A stretch of DNA of 64,000 nt from the NCBI GenBank assembly GCA_947561585.1, contig CANNZV010000944.1, positions 372,001 to 436,000 on the forward strand, given 5' to 3'. The position numbers and the translations under genes are program-made. Shown here piece by piece: positions 1-11,252 of this stretch (position 1 is the first letter of the stretch; each line of letters opens with the position of its first letter). Origin of the DNA: Caprella mutica. Its lineage: Eukaryota > Arthropoda > Malacostraca > Amphipoda > Caprellidae. The notes under the pieces were generated by a model, which saw nothing but the letters and a program-made list of their open reading frames with translations, searched no databases and was not told the origin of the DNA.

Positions 1-134
1 TACCTAACATGGCCATGAATTTAAAGGGTGTTCCTCAACATATACCCAACATGGCCATGAATTTGAAGGGTGTTCCTCAACATTTACCCAACATGGCCAT
101 GAATTTAAAAGGTGTTCCTCAACAGTTACCTTCT
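1..134 (+). repeat. 42-bp coding tandem repeat (14 residues, MAMNLKGVPQHLPN type)
   Basis: Three full units start at 9, 51 and 93, and the end of a fourth lies at 1-8, so the array continues beyond the left edge. The unit is a multiple of three and the reading frame stays open. Units differ mostly at single bases (His-Ile, His-Leu, Gln-Leu at the PQ end), which suggests recent expansion. Confidence 0.9.
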
Positions 135-3100
135 GCTGCCATGATGATGGCAGTGGCTGGTAACACAATGGGCTTAAATGAACCTGTAAACCTGTCTGAT
201 TGCATGATGCAGCATCAGCAGCAACAACAACAACAACAACAGCAGCAGCAACAACACCAGCAACCAGTTAACAGTCTTGAGAATGGGGTACAAAATTATG
301 CTATTAAAATGGCTGATCCTGATCAACTAGAACTTGAAGACAATCAGGCTGTCGATTTGATGATGAACCAGCAGAATGTCAGCTCTCACGACGAAATGCA
401 AATGGACGATTCACAGCACGAGGTTGCCAATCCTGCCGATTTTCTTGAGATGAAAGGTACGGAAGGAGAGGGCGATGACGAGGAATTGCTTCAGCCAAAA
501 GAGGAAAAAGCCGGACCAGAACTGAGAATGCGAGCGGAGAAAGACGAGTACCTGCTGCAAATTTGTAAGGAAGAGGCCAGAAATTTCACAATTGCAACAT
601 CCGTCAAAAAGAAGAGAGGACGCAAGAAAAAGAGGTGGGGGGTTACAAAGCGAAGATTCATCCAAGCTAGAAATATTGATTCCATGGATTATCCTGTAGG
701 CTCACCTCTACCTAACATGTCAGTAATCTTTAGATAACTTAGATTAATCATTATTAATATTTAATTTAAATATTATTTTACGTACTGCTAATATACCAGT
801 CTGCAGAACAGGGGACATTTTTAACATTTTCTGTGCGAACAAACCTTAATTTCCTCCTATATTTACATTAATTTTAATGTGAACTAAAGACAAAAATAGA
901 GGATTTCTTGGAGAACAGTTTACCAGTTCCTGCAGTCTGGCTAATTTAGTCTAGATAGCTTACTTACTAATTTTCTAGAGTCCTCAGACCTAGACTGTAG
1001 TTTGCTATATCTCAGAATATGACAGTAAGATAAAATCAGTCTAGATATAAGTTAATAAATATAAGGCAGTTAATAAATTCTCATTTGGCTAATATTTAAA
1101 TTTTATGTTATTATGTGATATATTTTTCTATTGATATGCACCTTGAATTATCAATTAAGATAATAATCTCAGTTATTTATAGTAGTATTAAAGAGACAAT
1201 ACACTTTACAGTCATTTTTTAATATTATTATTGAACAATCGCTTAGTAAATCATTTTTGTATAAGACTTGCCAGGTAATAACTTAATAAGGCATGTCCAA
1301 AGTTTGTGACAGTTTTTTTGAGCCCTTCAATTGCAAATGGTGAGAAATATCTAATTTTCTCCTATGCTACAATGTTATTTTGGAGAGAATTTATGATAAT
1401 TTTATCATTTTGGAGAGAAATTTGCTAATTTTTGGAGAGAGCTGGAGAGACAAATGGAGAGTTTATGAGCCATACTATTTTACTTGGATTAGACTTGTTG
1501 AATATCACAGTTGAAAAAAATCTAATTGGGAATGTCAATGAATTTAAATATATTCAGTTTCATGTAAGAAACTATAGTTTCTTATTTATACCACAAACAT
1601 GCCACCTGGATTTCATGGTTGGAACTAACAGTAGTTACAATACTGCAATATTTTGTGTTAATCATGATATTGTAATGAAATTTGTAACTGGTTTAATGTT
1701 TACAACATGATTAACACAAAATGTTGCAGTTTAATAGCTAAGATTAGTTTTGAAACCTTGAAATACAGGTGGAAGAACAAAGCACTCTTGTAACAATTTT
1801 GTGAGAGTGATGTATCTTATTATAGTAATATCTTTGCTAATAACTTAAAAACTTCCTTAGTGGTGCCACTAGTTTCATTATATATTTTTTATTTTTAACA
1901 TTTTTAAAAGGAATGGAACATTCTTATATTGCATAGTTAATTAATCAATTTAAAAACCTATTTGGCGATAGTTTATTTTGACTGAACTGACTCTTTAATA
2001 TGTAATTTTGCCCAAGCAGAATAGTTTGAAAAAAGTCCTAGCCAATTAGAGATGGATCTCCAAGATTTTCTCTTCAGTTTAAAGTTGTTACATAATACAT
2101 AATAAGAAATTAGAAAAATCTTCTCAAATTTTCTAATTTCCACCTTCCATGAGGCATAAAACCTTAGCAGTTACTTGACTGTGATTGTCATACTCCATAA
2201 CTCAGGCCATAGCCCATAAATGACTTAGACCTCCATATCAATTCATACTTCAAAAATTTCTGCATATCATTTCTAACAATTTTTTACAAAACTGTATATA
2301 ATTTTTTTTATTTTTGTAATCCATTTCTATAAAATATTAATTCTTGTTAACTTTCACTTGCAGGAATGACAAACTTACACGTGAGATGCGAAATGAGATC
2401 AGAGAACAAATAATTGAATTAAGAACGGAAGGATGGCTTATCAGAGACATAGCTTACAAACTCGGTATCTCAAAAACTACTGTCAAGAAATGGATTGTGA
2501 GGTACAATGACACTGGAACCGTAGATACCGGCTACAAAACAACAGACAAGCAAATTGGGAGACGGAGAATTACGTCAAAGGAGGAGGATGATTTGATATT
2601 TAATTTCATATGTGGGCTTCAAGTTGATGAGGAGAAACTGAGTACCATTAATATTTGCTATGAGACTCTGAGAAGAAGAATTCAGGAGAGATATGAGCAA
2701 ATCATGGAGAATAATGAATTTTTCCCACATGAACACAAGAGTGCTGTTGAAGAATTTTTGTAAGTGATGATGAATAGTATTTTTTACTTGATATATCTGA
2801 TAATGATTTAATTGAATTGTCTAAATCTGAATTATTGACATAACTGTCTGCAAATTGATGAGAAAAGATATATAATTATATTTGTGAAATATAATTAATT
2901 CAAGTTTGTAAAATCAACACCCAATTTTAACCAATCTTTTAAACTAAGAATCTATACTTAAAAATTTTGATATAGGTAACAATCAGTAAAATTTACTTGA
3001 CAACTATCATAATTTTCTGCTTTAAGATAGCTATGAGCATGGAAAATTATTTTTTCTTTAATATGAATGAATACTCTACCTTGGCCAAGTTTTGTAAGTT

Positions 3101-5171
3101 ATGAAAAATATTCAATCAGCTGATGAACCTATTATTTCAGATTCAATAAAACTGGAACCAGTCATCCAATTCTGGAGAAGGTCACAAAGGAAGACTTCAG
3201 ATGCACAGTATGCAATAAACCCTTCAAGAGGAACTACGCTAGATTGGAACATGAATTGACACACACAGACATCAGAGAACACTTGTGCCTTTTGTGTGGT
3301 AAAAAATTCAGGTAAGTAATTTATGACCATTAGCTATTTTAATATTTTTTTGATAATTTTATTCAGTTGGCCCTAAGAAGGTAGCTTGGTTAGTTATTGC
3401 CAGTTAGAAGAAACCTAGGACATCAGTTGCAACTAGGTAGCTAGCTAGAGTCTAGGAATCTAAATCATCAGTCACCAATAAGAAGTTAGTCCTTTTAATA
3501 CCTTTTATTTTTTAAGCAATAATCTAATGTTCCTAACTCTAACTGCATCTTTATATTATTAGAACTGCTCGTAATTTGAAGATTCACGAAAGACTTCACA
3601 CCGGCGAAAAGCCATACCAGTGCCGTTTCTGCGAGAGGAAGTTTGTGGACCTAGCAAACTGCTACAAACACATTCACCGCAGACACAAAGACCTTCATGA
3701 AGAGTGCAAACGGAACAATGTCAAGTCTGTCCTTGTGTTCAAAAAGGAAGAGGATATCCAAAAGAAGAAAATCAAAGCCAAAAGACAAGTTGATGGTACG
3801 TCTGCTCAAGGCTCTCTTGTTAATAGGCTCGGAGAAAAGAATAACAAGAATAAGCTCTCCCATGAGATTAAGGATAGGATTCGCAAAAGGATCATCATGC
3901 TTAGTGAGGAAGGATACACAATGCGAGCCATTGCAAGTCGACTTAACATCGCTAAGGGTACTGTTAAAAGATGGCTGGTGAGGTACAAAGAAACGGGAGG
4001 TGTTGAAACCATTCACAAATCAACCAAGGAGAACATAGGCAGACGTCGTGTCACCTCTAACGAACAGGACGATCTTATATTTGACTACATATGTGGTTTA
4101 CCTGTTGATGAATCCAAATTGGCAGACATTTCCATCTGCTACGCTACACTTCGTAGAAGAGTCCAGGAAAAGTATGAGAAGATGGTTCAGAATGGTGATT
4201 TTTTCCCAGATCAGCACAAATCCGCCGTTCAAGATTTTCTGTTCAATAAAACTGGTACGCAGCATCCTTTACTACAGAAAGTCACAAAGTCTGATTACAG
4301 ATGTACTGTGTGTAACAAATCTTTTAAGAGAAATAGCGCACGTCTCGAGCACGAAAATGTACACAATACCATACGGGAATTCCCGTGCAGATTTTGCGAG
4401 AAGAAATTCAAGACTCCTCGCAATGTGAAGATTCATGAACGTCTGCATACTGGAGAGAAGCCTTACCAGTGCAGATGGTGTGAGAGGAAGTTTGTAGATC
4501 TGGCAAATTGTTACAAACATATTGGCAGAATTCACAAAAGTTTGCATGAGGAAGCCAAAAGAACCAAAGAGAAATCGGTGATTGTCGTGAAGGACAGTGG
4601 CTTGAATGCGGACGAACTGCTGAAAACTCTGACTGAAAACAACCAGATACCTTTACCACCTCCTAAACCTGAGGTTAACAAACCTAGGAAGAAGTACAGT
4701 CCAATAAAAACACCCACAGCTAAGAAAGAGCCTAAAACTAACGAGTTCATTGAACTAGTGTCAGTATCTCCTAATCCTATCAACATGCACTCTCCCACAC
4801 CCGTTACTCTGACTAATAACTACATGACAGCCCCTGCCACCAACTACATGCCTCCATTTTCCCACCTCCAGCATCCATTCAGCCATATGCAGCCTCCACA
4901 TGCCTATGAGATGAAACCACCTATTTCTCACATGCAAATCCCCACCTCACACGCCACATCACATATGCAGCAGCCTCCTCCTTCTCACATGCAGCCTGCA
5001 CACACGTCACATTCACACCTCGCACACATGCAGTCTCTATCGCCTCACCTTCAGCCTCCTCCTTCCCACATGCAGCCTGTGAACATGCAGCACATGCCCC
5101 TGCATATGCAGCAGCACCAAGAACAGCAGGTTCCGATATCACACTCTGTGTTTGGAGGATACAGCGCCTGA
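1..5171 (+). CDS. Duplicated HTH + C2H2 zinc-finger protein, 5'-truncated by the window edge
   Basis: Exons visible: <1-718, 2364-2759, 3141-3311, 3563-5171 (stop TGA). All junctions are GT-AG and phase-compatible, giving 963 residues in this window; the start lies upstream. Residues 1-239 hold a Met-rich 14-residue repeat, a polyQ run, an acidic stretch and a basic KKKRGRKKKR block that could be an NLS or AT-hook. Then comes a module twice: a bipartite helix-turn-helix like the paired/Tc1-transposase N-terminus (about 240-370 and 525-655) followed by three C2H2 fingers (first finger at about 392 and 675), with TGEKPY linkers. The tail (about 800-963) is rich in SHMQP-type Met/His/Pro repeats. 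By family knowledge this is a nuclear DNA-binding protein. I do not recognise a named orthologue. The donor at 719 (AT|GTCAGT) is the least certain junction; it is chosen because its phase fits the next exon. Confidence 0.8.
211..269 (+). repeat. CAG/CAA tract encoding polyglutamine
   Basis: Mixed CAG and CAA codons encode about 16 glutamines with His interruptions, inside the zinc-finger protein's N-terminal region. Such tracts are common in insect transcription regulators and are often length-variable. Confidence 0.9.
719..2363 (+). other. Intron of the zinc-finger gene, with dispersed repeat fragments
   Basis: There is no exon here; the open frame at 1432-1710 lies in repeat DNA. Bases about 795-850 match 45735-45790 (same strand, both containing ACATTTTTAACATTTTCTG). 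Bases about 1260-1480 are an inverted, degenerate copy of about 43860-44350, including the repeated TCTCTCCAAAA-type motif. The intron ends in a clear acceptor (cttgcag) at 2363. Confidence 0.6.
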
Positions 5172-5992
5172 AGTGGGAGGACACTAGGCAATCCTCAAAA
5201 TCTTTTGAATTATCGGGTGATCCATCCATAATCTGCCGAAAGATTAAATCACAACTCGAGATATAAATTTTCTCAAATTGTAATTAATGTTTTCTTCAAG
5301 TCCTGATACTCAAATGAAGTATAGAAGAGGATGATGTACTCGTGTCCCATCCAAGTGAGATATTACTGCATTCGAATCAAGGTTGCCTAACTATTTCCTC
5401 GCTATTGTGTTTCAGTGTTACTCGGGTAAGTTCTGAGATATCGAACGGTTCTACAACTTTTTCGATCAAAAATATATAATTTCACCTGCAGGGTATTTGG
5501 TTGTTATTTTAATTTGTATCCATGATACAGGATGCCTACAGGTAGATTTCATGGATGTGAATTTAAAGTTATATATTTTTCTTATTTGATTGTAAATGTG
5601 GAACTGTCCGATAACTCGGAACTTACCCTAGCTGAATTGATGTATGTAGGTACATTAATAATTGAAATTAAATTAATAGTTAATTGATGGACTTATGTTT
5701 TAGTGATATAGTTTGATGTTTTATATTATTTAATTAACTGAATTTTTCTGAAGATTTTTCTCGAAAGATCTTCAGGAGTTTTGTCCAAAAAAGGAGACAT
5801 AAAACTGTTATAATTTGCAGGTTTTGTCAGTAGCTGTTCAATTTCATTATCTTTAATTTTAATTTAGGTTTATTAAAATCCGGATTGATTATTTTAATAA
5901 ATTATATTAAGTTCAACTTTAATGTTGTTTTTAGTTAAAATTCAAAATACTCACTATTTTGTTACTACAAACCATATCATAAATTGAATAAA
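5172..5992 (+). other. Probable 3' UTR of the zinc-finger gene, with candidate poly(A) signals
   Basis: AATAAA occurs at 5896-5901 and 5987-5992 downstream of the TGA stop. A palindromic MITE (5424-5628) sits inside this stretch and would be transcribed with the mRNA if these signals are used. Which signal is used cannot be told from sequence. Confidence 0.4.
5424..5628. mobile_element. Family-A palindromic MITE, copy 1
   Basis: Terminal inverted repeats begin GGGTAAGTTCTGAG and end CTCGGAACTTACCC. The centre resembles the family's palindrome of TATCCATGATAC type but is partly decayed. The right flank is TA; the left flank (TC) has probably mutated. No protein is encoded, so it is non-autonomous. 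Confidence 0.8.
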
Positions 5993-6332
5993 AACTTGTG
6001 TAATTTCAGGAATTTTGTGTTCACTATTTCTTATTTTGACTCGGTTTCGAAAACATTCGTTTTTACCTACAGTATAACTTTTGTATAGTGTATATAGAGT
6101 CCTGAGTGAAAGTGAACGAATTTTCTTTAGTTTTCCACTAGTTTTCTAAACACTGATAGAAAATTTTTTCACTATACGGGGTAGTTTTCTTATCCAGGAT
6201 TCCCCTCTAGGGGAATTCTACTGATTTTAATGAGTATCAATTTTGTTTACATCTTCTCCAGATGGAAGTATAATAATTTGCATGATTCATAACAATTTCA
6301 GTGGAAATTAGGAACACTTTTTGATTTCTCTA

Positions 6333-6598
6333 AAGGGCCGTACACATGTAAGAGTTTTTAAGTCTTTCCACCAGACTTTCTGCTAAGCTCCTCCTACTTT
6401 TTCCCCACGAGAATATAAGAAAAAACTATATAATCATTATTTCTTTTAGTTGGTATCCATGATTCCTGCAGGTATCATAGATACCAACTAAAATAATTAT
6501 TGTATCGTTTTTTCTTATATTCTCATGGATAAAGTAGGAGGAGCTTAGCAAAAAGTCTGGTGGAAAGACTTGAAAACCCTTACATGTGTACGGCCCTT
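6333..6598. mobile_element. Family-B palindromic MITE carrying a family-A-like core
   Basis: The whole 266 bp folds into one long hairpin. Arms begin AAGGGCCGTACACATG and end with its complement, flanked by TA on both sides (6331-6332, 6599-6600). The middle (about 6420-6525) contains the TTGGTATCCATGAT core and the AT-rich shoulders of family A, so either one MITE inserted in another or the two families share a core. A shorter relative is at 39109-39213. Confidence 0.8.
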
Positions 6599-6600
6599 TA

Positions 6601-9600
6601 TAGCAACCATAATGTAAAACCAGGGGGTTCGTTTTCAGACATATTTTGCCAATCTAATTTGTACTCCAGATATGAAATTGCGTCGATGGTTACACCCTGC
6701 TTGTAGTTTTTGTTTTCTTATAAATTAAGTACAGTTCAGATTATTTGCAATACTTTGATTCTTTGTTTGCAATATACTAATGAATGACTCTCTCCTTATT
6801 TTGAATTCAGTGTTTTCTTGTATATATGATGCTTAGATTAATTTAACATCTAAGTTTATGTTGCTGAGTTCAACATGTCCGTTAACAATTATTTCAGCAT
6901 TAATTAGGTTCAGTCAAGGAATAGTGTATCCGTAATGAATTTTTTGACAGTTTACTAATCCAAAAATGAATTTTAATAATTGTGTAGATATTTGAAAATT
7001 ATTCTACGATGACAAATTTGAAAATATTTGGAAATTAGAAAACTGTGATTTGAGAAATTTATGCGGACACTTCTTTCTTTGATAGTACAAACTATCTACC
7101 ATTATCAATCCTTTAACTAACTAATCTGCTATTTAGGTTGCTAGATTTTATTTCGCTTTCTTTATATATTTTTGTGTATTAAGCTAATTCATTTTTAAGT
7201 ATGGGCAGCTTTACTATTCCTGAATTACGATGCCAGTTCGGAAAAATCTGACGCGACGACCTGTCTTTTATCTTAGGTGTTGACAAAACCTATCATTAAA
7301 AAAGAAAATCTTTACCACTATTCAATTTCAAATGTGTTAATAATTTTCATGGTTTTTAATTGGCAAAAAAATTTAAATTCTAAAACTTTTATAACTCATA
7401 TGTAATTTGATAGTTGTTTAGATATATTTTCTAGCGATAATACCGTAACAATGAGATTTATTTTTACTGTACATATAGCCTCTAAGTACATAAGTGCTAT
7501 GTTAATTATTATTTTAAATGTTTCTGTATTTAGTATAATTTTTGCCTTCATTTGAATTATCATCGTATATCTTTGTATGTTTCCTTCTTACCTATTTTCT
7601 TTTCTCCGTCTATTAGTTTAATATGTCGATCTCTACTTCATTATCTTTCACACCGTTGCCATAAAAGTTTAAAGTAGGTACATTGTGAGCGTGGTGAGAA
7701 ATTATATAATTCAACCAGTATATAATACCTATGGGCATTACTTTTCAAACTATTGACTAGTTTTTATTTTAGGTAGCTATTAAGAGTGAATACAAGCCAC
7801 TTCGATATCAGAATTTTCTTTATGTTCAATAAACTTTAGGAAATTCTATTTTAGAGTTGTATTCGTTAGTCTTTCTCTATCTTCTGGGCCTTAAAATGTC
7901 ATTATTCTATAGAAGTTACCTAGGAAGCCATTTTTCTGTGGCTCGGCTGCTAAAAGCGTCCAAAGTTCTAGGAAAGTAGTAGGCATCTGTAAATATATAT
8001 ATATAAAGTGTTGGTAGATTATATCTATTGTAAGTGACTAACATCTCTTTAATTCTGATAAATTGTTTTAATGTTTTTAATTAGTTAGAATTTCTTAATC
8101 GCATGATTAGTTTTCTTTTAATTTACTGATTTTTTCAAAAATAGCAACGCCTACCTATTGTCAAATAGTTTTTTTTTTTCCAGTCTCAGGATAATTTATC
8201 ATACCAAACAAATAAAGGACATGACTGTATATTATCTGGCGCGCATTTTATGCATTTTGGCGCGCAGTTTGTTGTACGTACCTAACCGCAATATACTTGG
8301 TTCACCCTAAGTTTCTTGTGCTGAGTTTCACCTATTTCATTTGAGATGTTGAAAGTTTAATTAAGGAAAAGAATCATATCAAACTGGAGTATATATATTT
8401 GAAATTTATAAATCCTAGCTTACTAATGTAAATGATACAAGCTGCCGTAGGACTGGTAAGTTTCGTAGTGACTAATACTTGTGAATATTATACGTTATTT
8501 AGGTACATGTAACTTCTACTCAGTTTAGTGTTAGTGTTTAAGTTAAACTTTGCCTCGGAAGAAAATCACTATGCAGAAAATAAAACCTCAACCTAGAAGT
8601 GTACATCCAATGAAAACTTTCGGTAATATTTCCGCTATCACTTTTTATATAACGATTTAATTTAAAAAAATCTAGGTCTCTAATCTTCCTTCGTATTTTT
8701 TGGCTAAGTATAACATTTAAAACTATATTGTTGATGGTGTATACCTATTTATTTCAGCATTGAATGGCGGTTTGTCAACACTGGTTGTTATGTACTATCA
8801 TCTTTCTAAATACTTAAAACTATGGAACAGCAGCTGTTAGTATTGTCCCACTAATTAATGAAAAATCAATGAACTTGTCTAATATGATTTCTCTACCTGT
8901 GTATTATAATATAAATTTAGATATAATAAAATATGACTATGACTAATGATTCACTTTTTATTCACCTTAAAATTTCTTCATGATTTATTTGAATGAATAT
9001 AGTTATAGACGAATTAATTACCTAGTTTTGTCCCTTTTCAGAAATCGCAATACCAACCTTTTTGTTTCAGTGTTAGCTAATTCTTATTGCTAGTCATTTT
9101 CAAGTTCTAAAATTTCACCAACCCCTATTATTCAGATTTAAACCTAAATTTAATCTCAATTTCCCTCTTCATGCGAAAATACCTAAGTTACTTTTAAAAT
9201 TAAACAAATTGTATCTACCAAGTTATATAAACTACCTAACTTTTCTGCGCTAAAAATTTCAAAATTCCAAATTTTATATACCTAATAAGTATTGGTGTGA
9301 AACAAAAACATAACTATGCATATTTGAAAGGTATATTTTGGCCTTCATTATACTTAAAATCTGCAACGTCATTCATTTCATTCGCCCATCATTGTGTTCC
9401 CTCTAACTAAATAGTATATTAGGGTATTTAATTAAACAGGTAAGTATCGGAAATTAGTACCTATTTTCCCTCGCTAATTCCTGTATCAATTATCTACAGT
9501 TAATAAACACCTGTACAGTAACTGAAACTCGCGACAATATTCCTACCTGCAACATGCATTGTCCTTGTTATTCTTTGCTCCGCCATTTTGGAAGCTCAGT

Positions 9601-9640
9601 ACAGCCAGAGCTGTTCTGCATGTCATCCTTACAGTTCTCC
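6601..9640. other. Intergenic or distal 3' UTR, no gene seen
   Basis: AT-rich DNA without a convincing ORF, RNA gene or long repeat. Candidate AATAAA motifs near 7828 and 8209 could extend the upstream gene's 3' UTR. Two GGCGCGC motifs occur at about 8239-8266 and are rare in this AT-rich background. Confidence 0.5.
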
Positions 9641-9649
9641 ATGGATTCC

Positions 9650-10475
9650 TACTTGGTCTGCATCCTTAGTGCTAGGAGTCTTGCTCTGCATCCTTGGTGC
9701 TAGAAGTGTTGGTCTGCATCCTTAGTGCTAGGAGTCTTGGTCTGCATCCTTGGTGATAGGAGTCTTGGTCTGCATCCATGGTGCTAGAAGTCTTGGTCTG
9801 CATCCATGGTGCTAGAAGTCTTGGTCTGCATCCATGGTGCTAGAAGTCTTGGTCTGCATCTTTGGTGCTAGTCTGCACTGCATCCTTGGTACTAGGAGTC
9901 TTGCTCTGCATCCTTGGTGAAGGAGTCTTGCTCTGCATCCTTGGTGCTAGGAGTCTAGGTCAGCATCCCTGGTGCCGAGAGTCTTGGTCTGCATCCTTGA
10001 TACTAGGTGTCTTGGTCAGCATCCTTGATACTAGGTGTCTTGGTCTGCATCCTTGGTGCTGAGAGTCCTGGTCTGCATCCTTGGTGCTGAGAGTCCTGGT
10101 CTGCATCCTTAATACTAGGTGTCTTGGTCTGCATCCTTAATACTAGGTGTCCTGGTCTGCATCCTTAATACTAGGTGTCTTGGTCTGCATCCTTAGTGCT
10201 AGGTGTCTTGGTCTGCATCCTTAGTGCTGAGAGCCTTGGTCTGCATCCTTAATACTAGGTCTCTTGGTCTGCATCCTTAGTGCTAGGTGTCTTGGTCTGC
10301 ATCCTTGGTGCTGAGAGTCTTGGTCTGCATCCTTAATACTAGGTGTCTTGGTCTGCATCCTTGGTGCTGAGAGTCCTGGTCTGCATCCTTGATACTAGGT
10401 GTCTTGGTCTGCATCCTTGGTGCTGAGAGTCCTGGTCTGCATCCTTGATACTAGGTGTTTTGGTCTGCATTCTTG
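9650..10475. repeat. 28-bp minisatellite, about 29 units
   Basis: The unit is about GGTCTGCATCCTTGGTGCTA plus GGAGTCTT (28 bp). Variants at TTGGTGCTAG, TTAGTGCTAG and TTAATACTAG are interleaved, so there are sub-families. Because 28 is not a multiple of three, apparent ORFs in it (9862-10062 on +, 10339-10530 on -) cycle through frames and are not genes. It ends about 0.8 kb upstream of the start codon of oxidase copy 1, where it could affect promoter spacing. Confidence 0.95.
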
Positions 10476-11252
10476 ATCGAAGTGCCCACAGATTAATGCA
10501 AGTTTTTTCCCTTAAAATATTCAAAAGCAAAAATAGGTTTCGTTAAATACTTTTAAAATTGTGTGGAACATATTAGACAACATACAATCTAACAATAAAC
10601 TGAGATAAATTTTCCCTTGTAAACCATCAAAAATGAAGTACAATGTTGAACAATGAACTGATGGAATTTTTATAGTACATAATAATGAATCTCGGAAAAA
10701 AACAATTCGCAAAAGAAATTCAAGGATAATTATTAAACTATCCTGACTTCTTACGTAACCTATGTTCAGATTTTAACGAAGAAAAATAGTACTATTTTAC
10801 TTTTTTCCAATTGCAAAGGGTTCATTGAAGGCACATAAGATACTTGTAGAGTTTCAGTACCTTCAACAAAATTAAAGGTCTCCTCCACTCTCAATTTTTT
10901 TATTTTATTCATTAAAATGAGGTGCCAGAAAGTGCACCTACCTTCCAATAAATTTACGATAATACGAGATAAAGTTCGTCCCCTTCCTTGTTCTTCAATT
11001 CAATCGAATAGAAAGGAAAGATGAGTGTGACTATTTCTTAAATAATGAGAAGCAAATACTTGATCAATTTCTTTTCTATTAACTGTGATATGTTATATAA
11101 CCTTAGTTCTACAAATTTAAAGCATTTCCAGATAAATTTTAATTAAGAGAGGACCTTTAAAAACCACTGCTCGGGCTTAGATACCTTAGGAGTTTACAAA
11201 ATATTGTTACGTGTTTCAGATTTTTCAATTGAACTAGTTTAGGGGCGGAGCA
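10476..11252. other. Upstream region of oxidase copy 1, no clear promoter motif
   Basis: About 780 bp between the minisatellite and the first coding exon. It should hold the promoter and 5' UTR, but I see no convincing TATA box or initiator at a telling position. The start codon at 11253 has the context gcaATGG. Confidence 0.4.

Noticed and set aside
1432..1710. 92-residue ORF in the zinc-finger intron
   Set aside because: It lies partly in a dispersed repeat related to 43860-44350 and has no protein-like pattern.
4272..5229. Antisense ORFs over the zinc-finger last exon
   Set aside because: Shadows of a real coding exon with strong protein motifs on the + strand.
9862..10530. Repetitive ORFs in the minisatellite
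   Set aside because: The 28-bp unit makes any frame appear open; there are no other coding signs.
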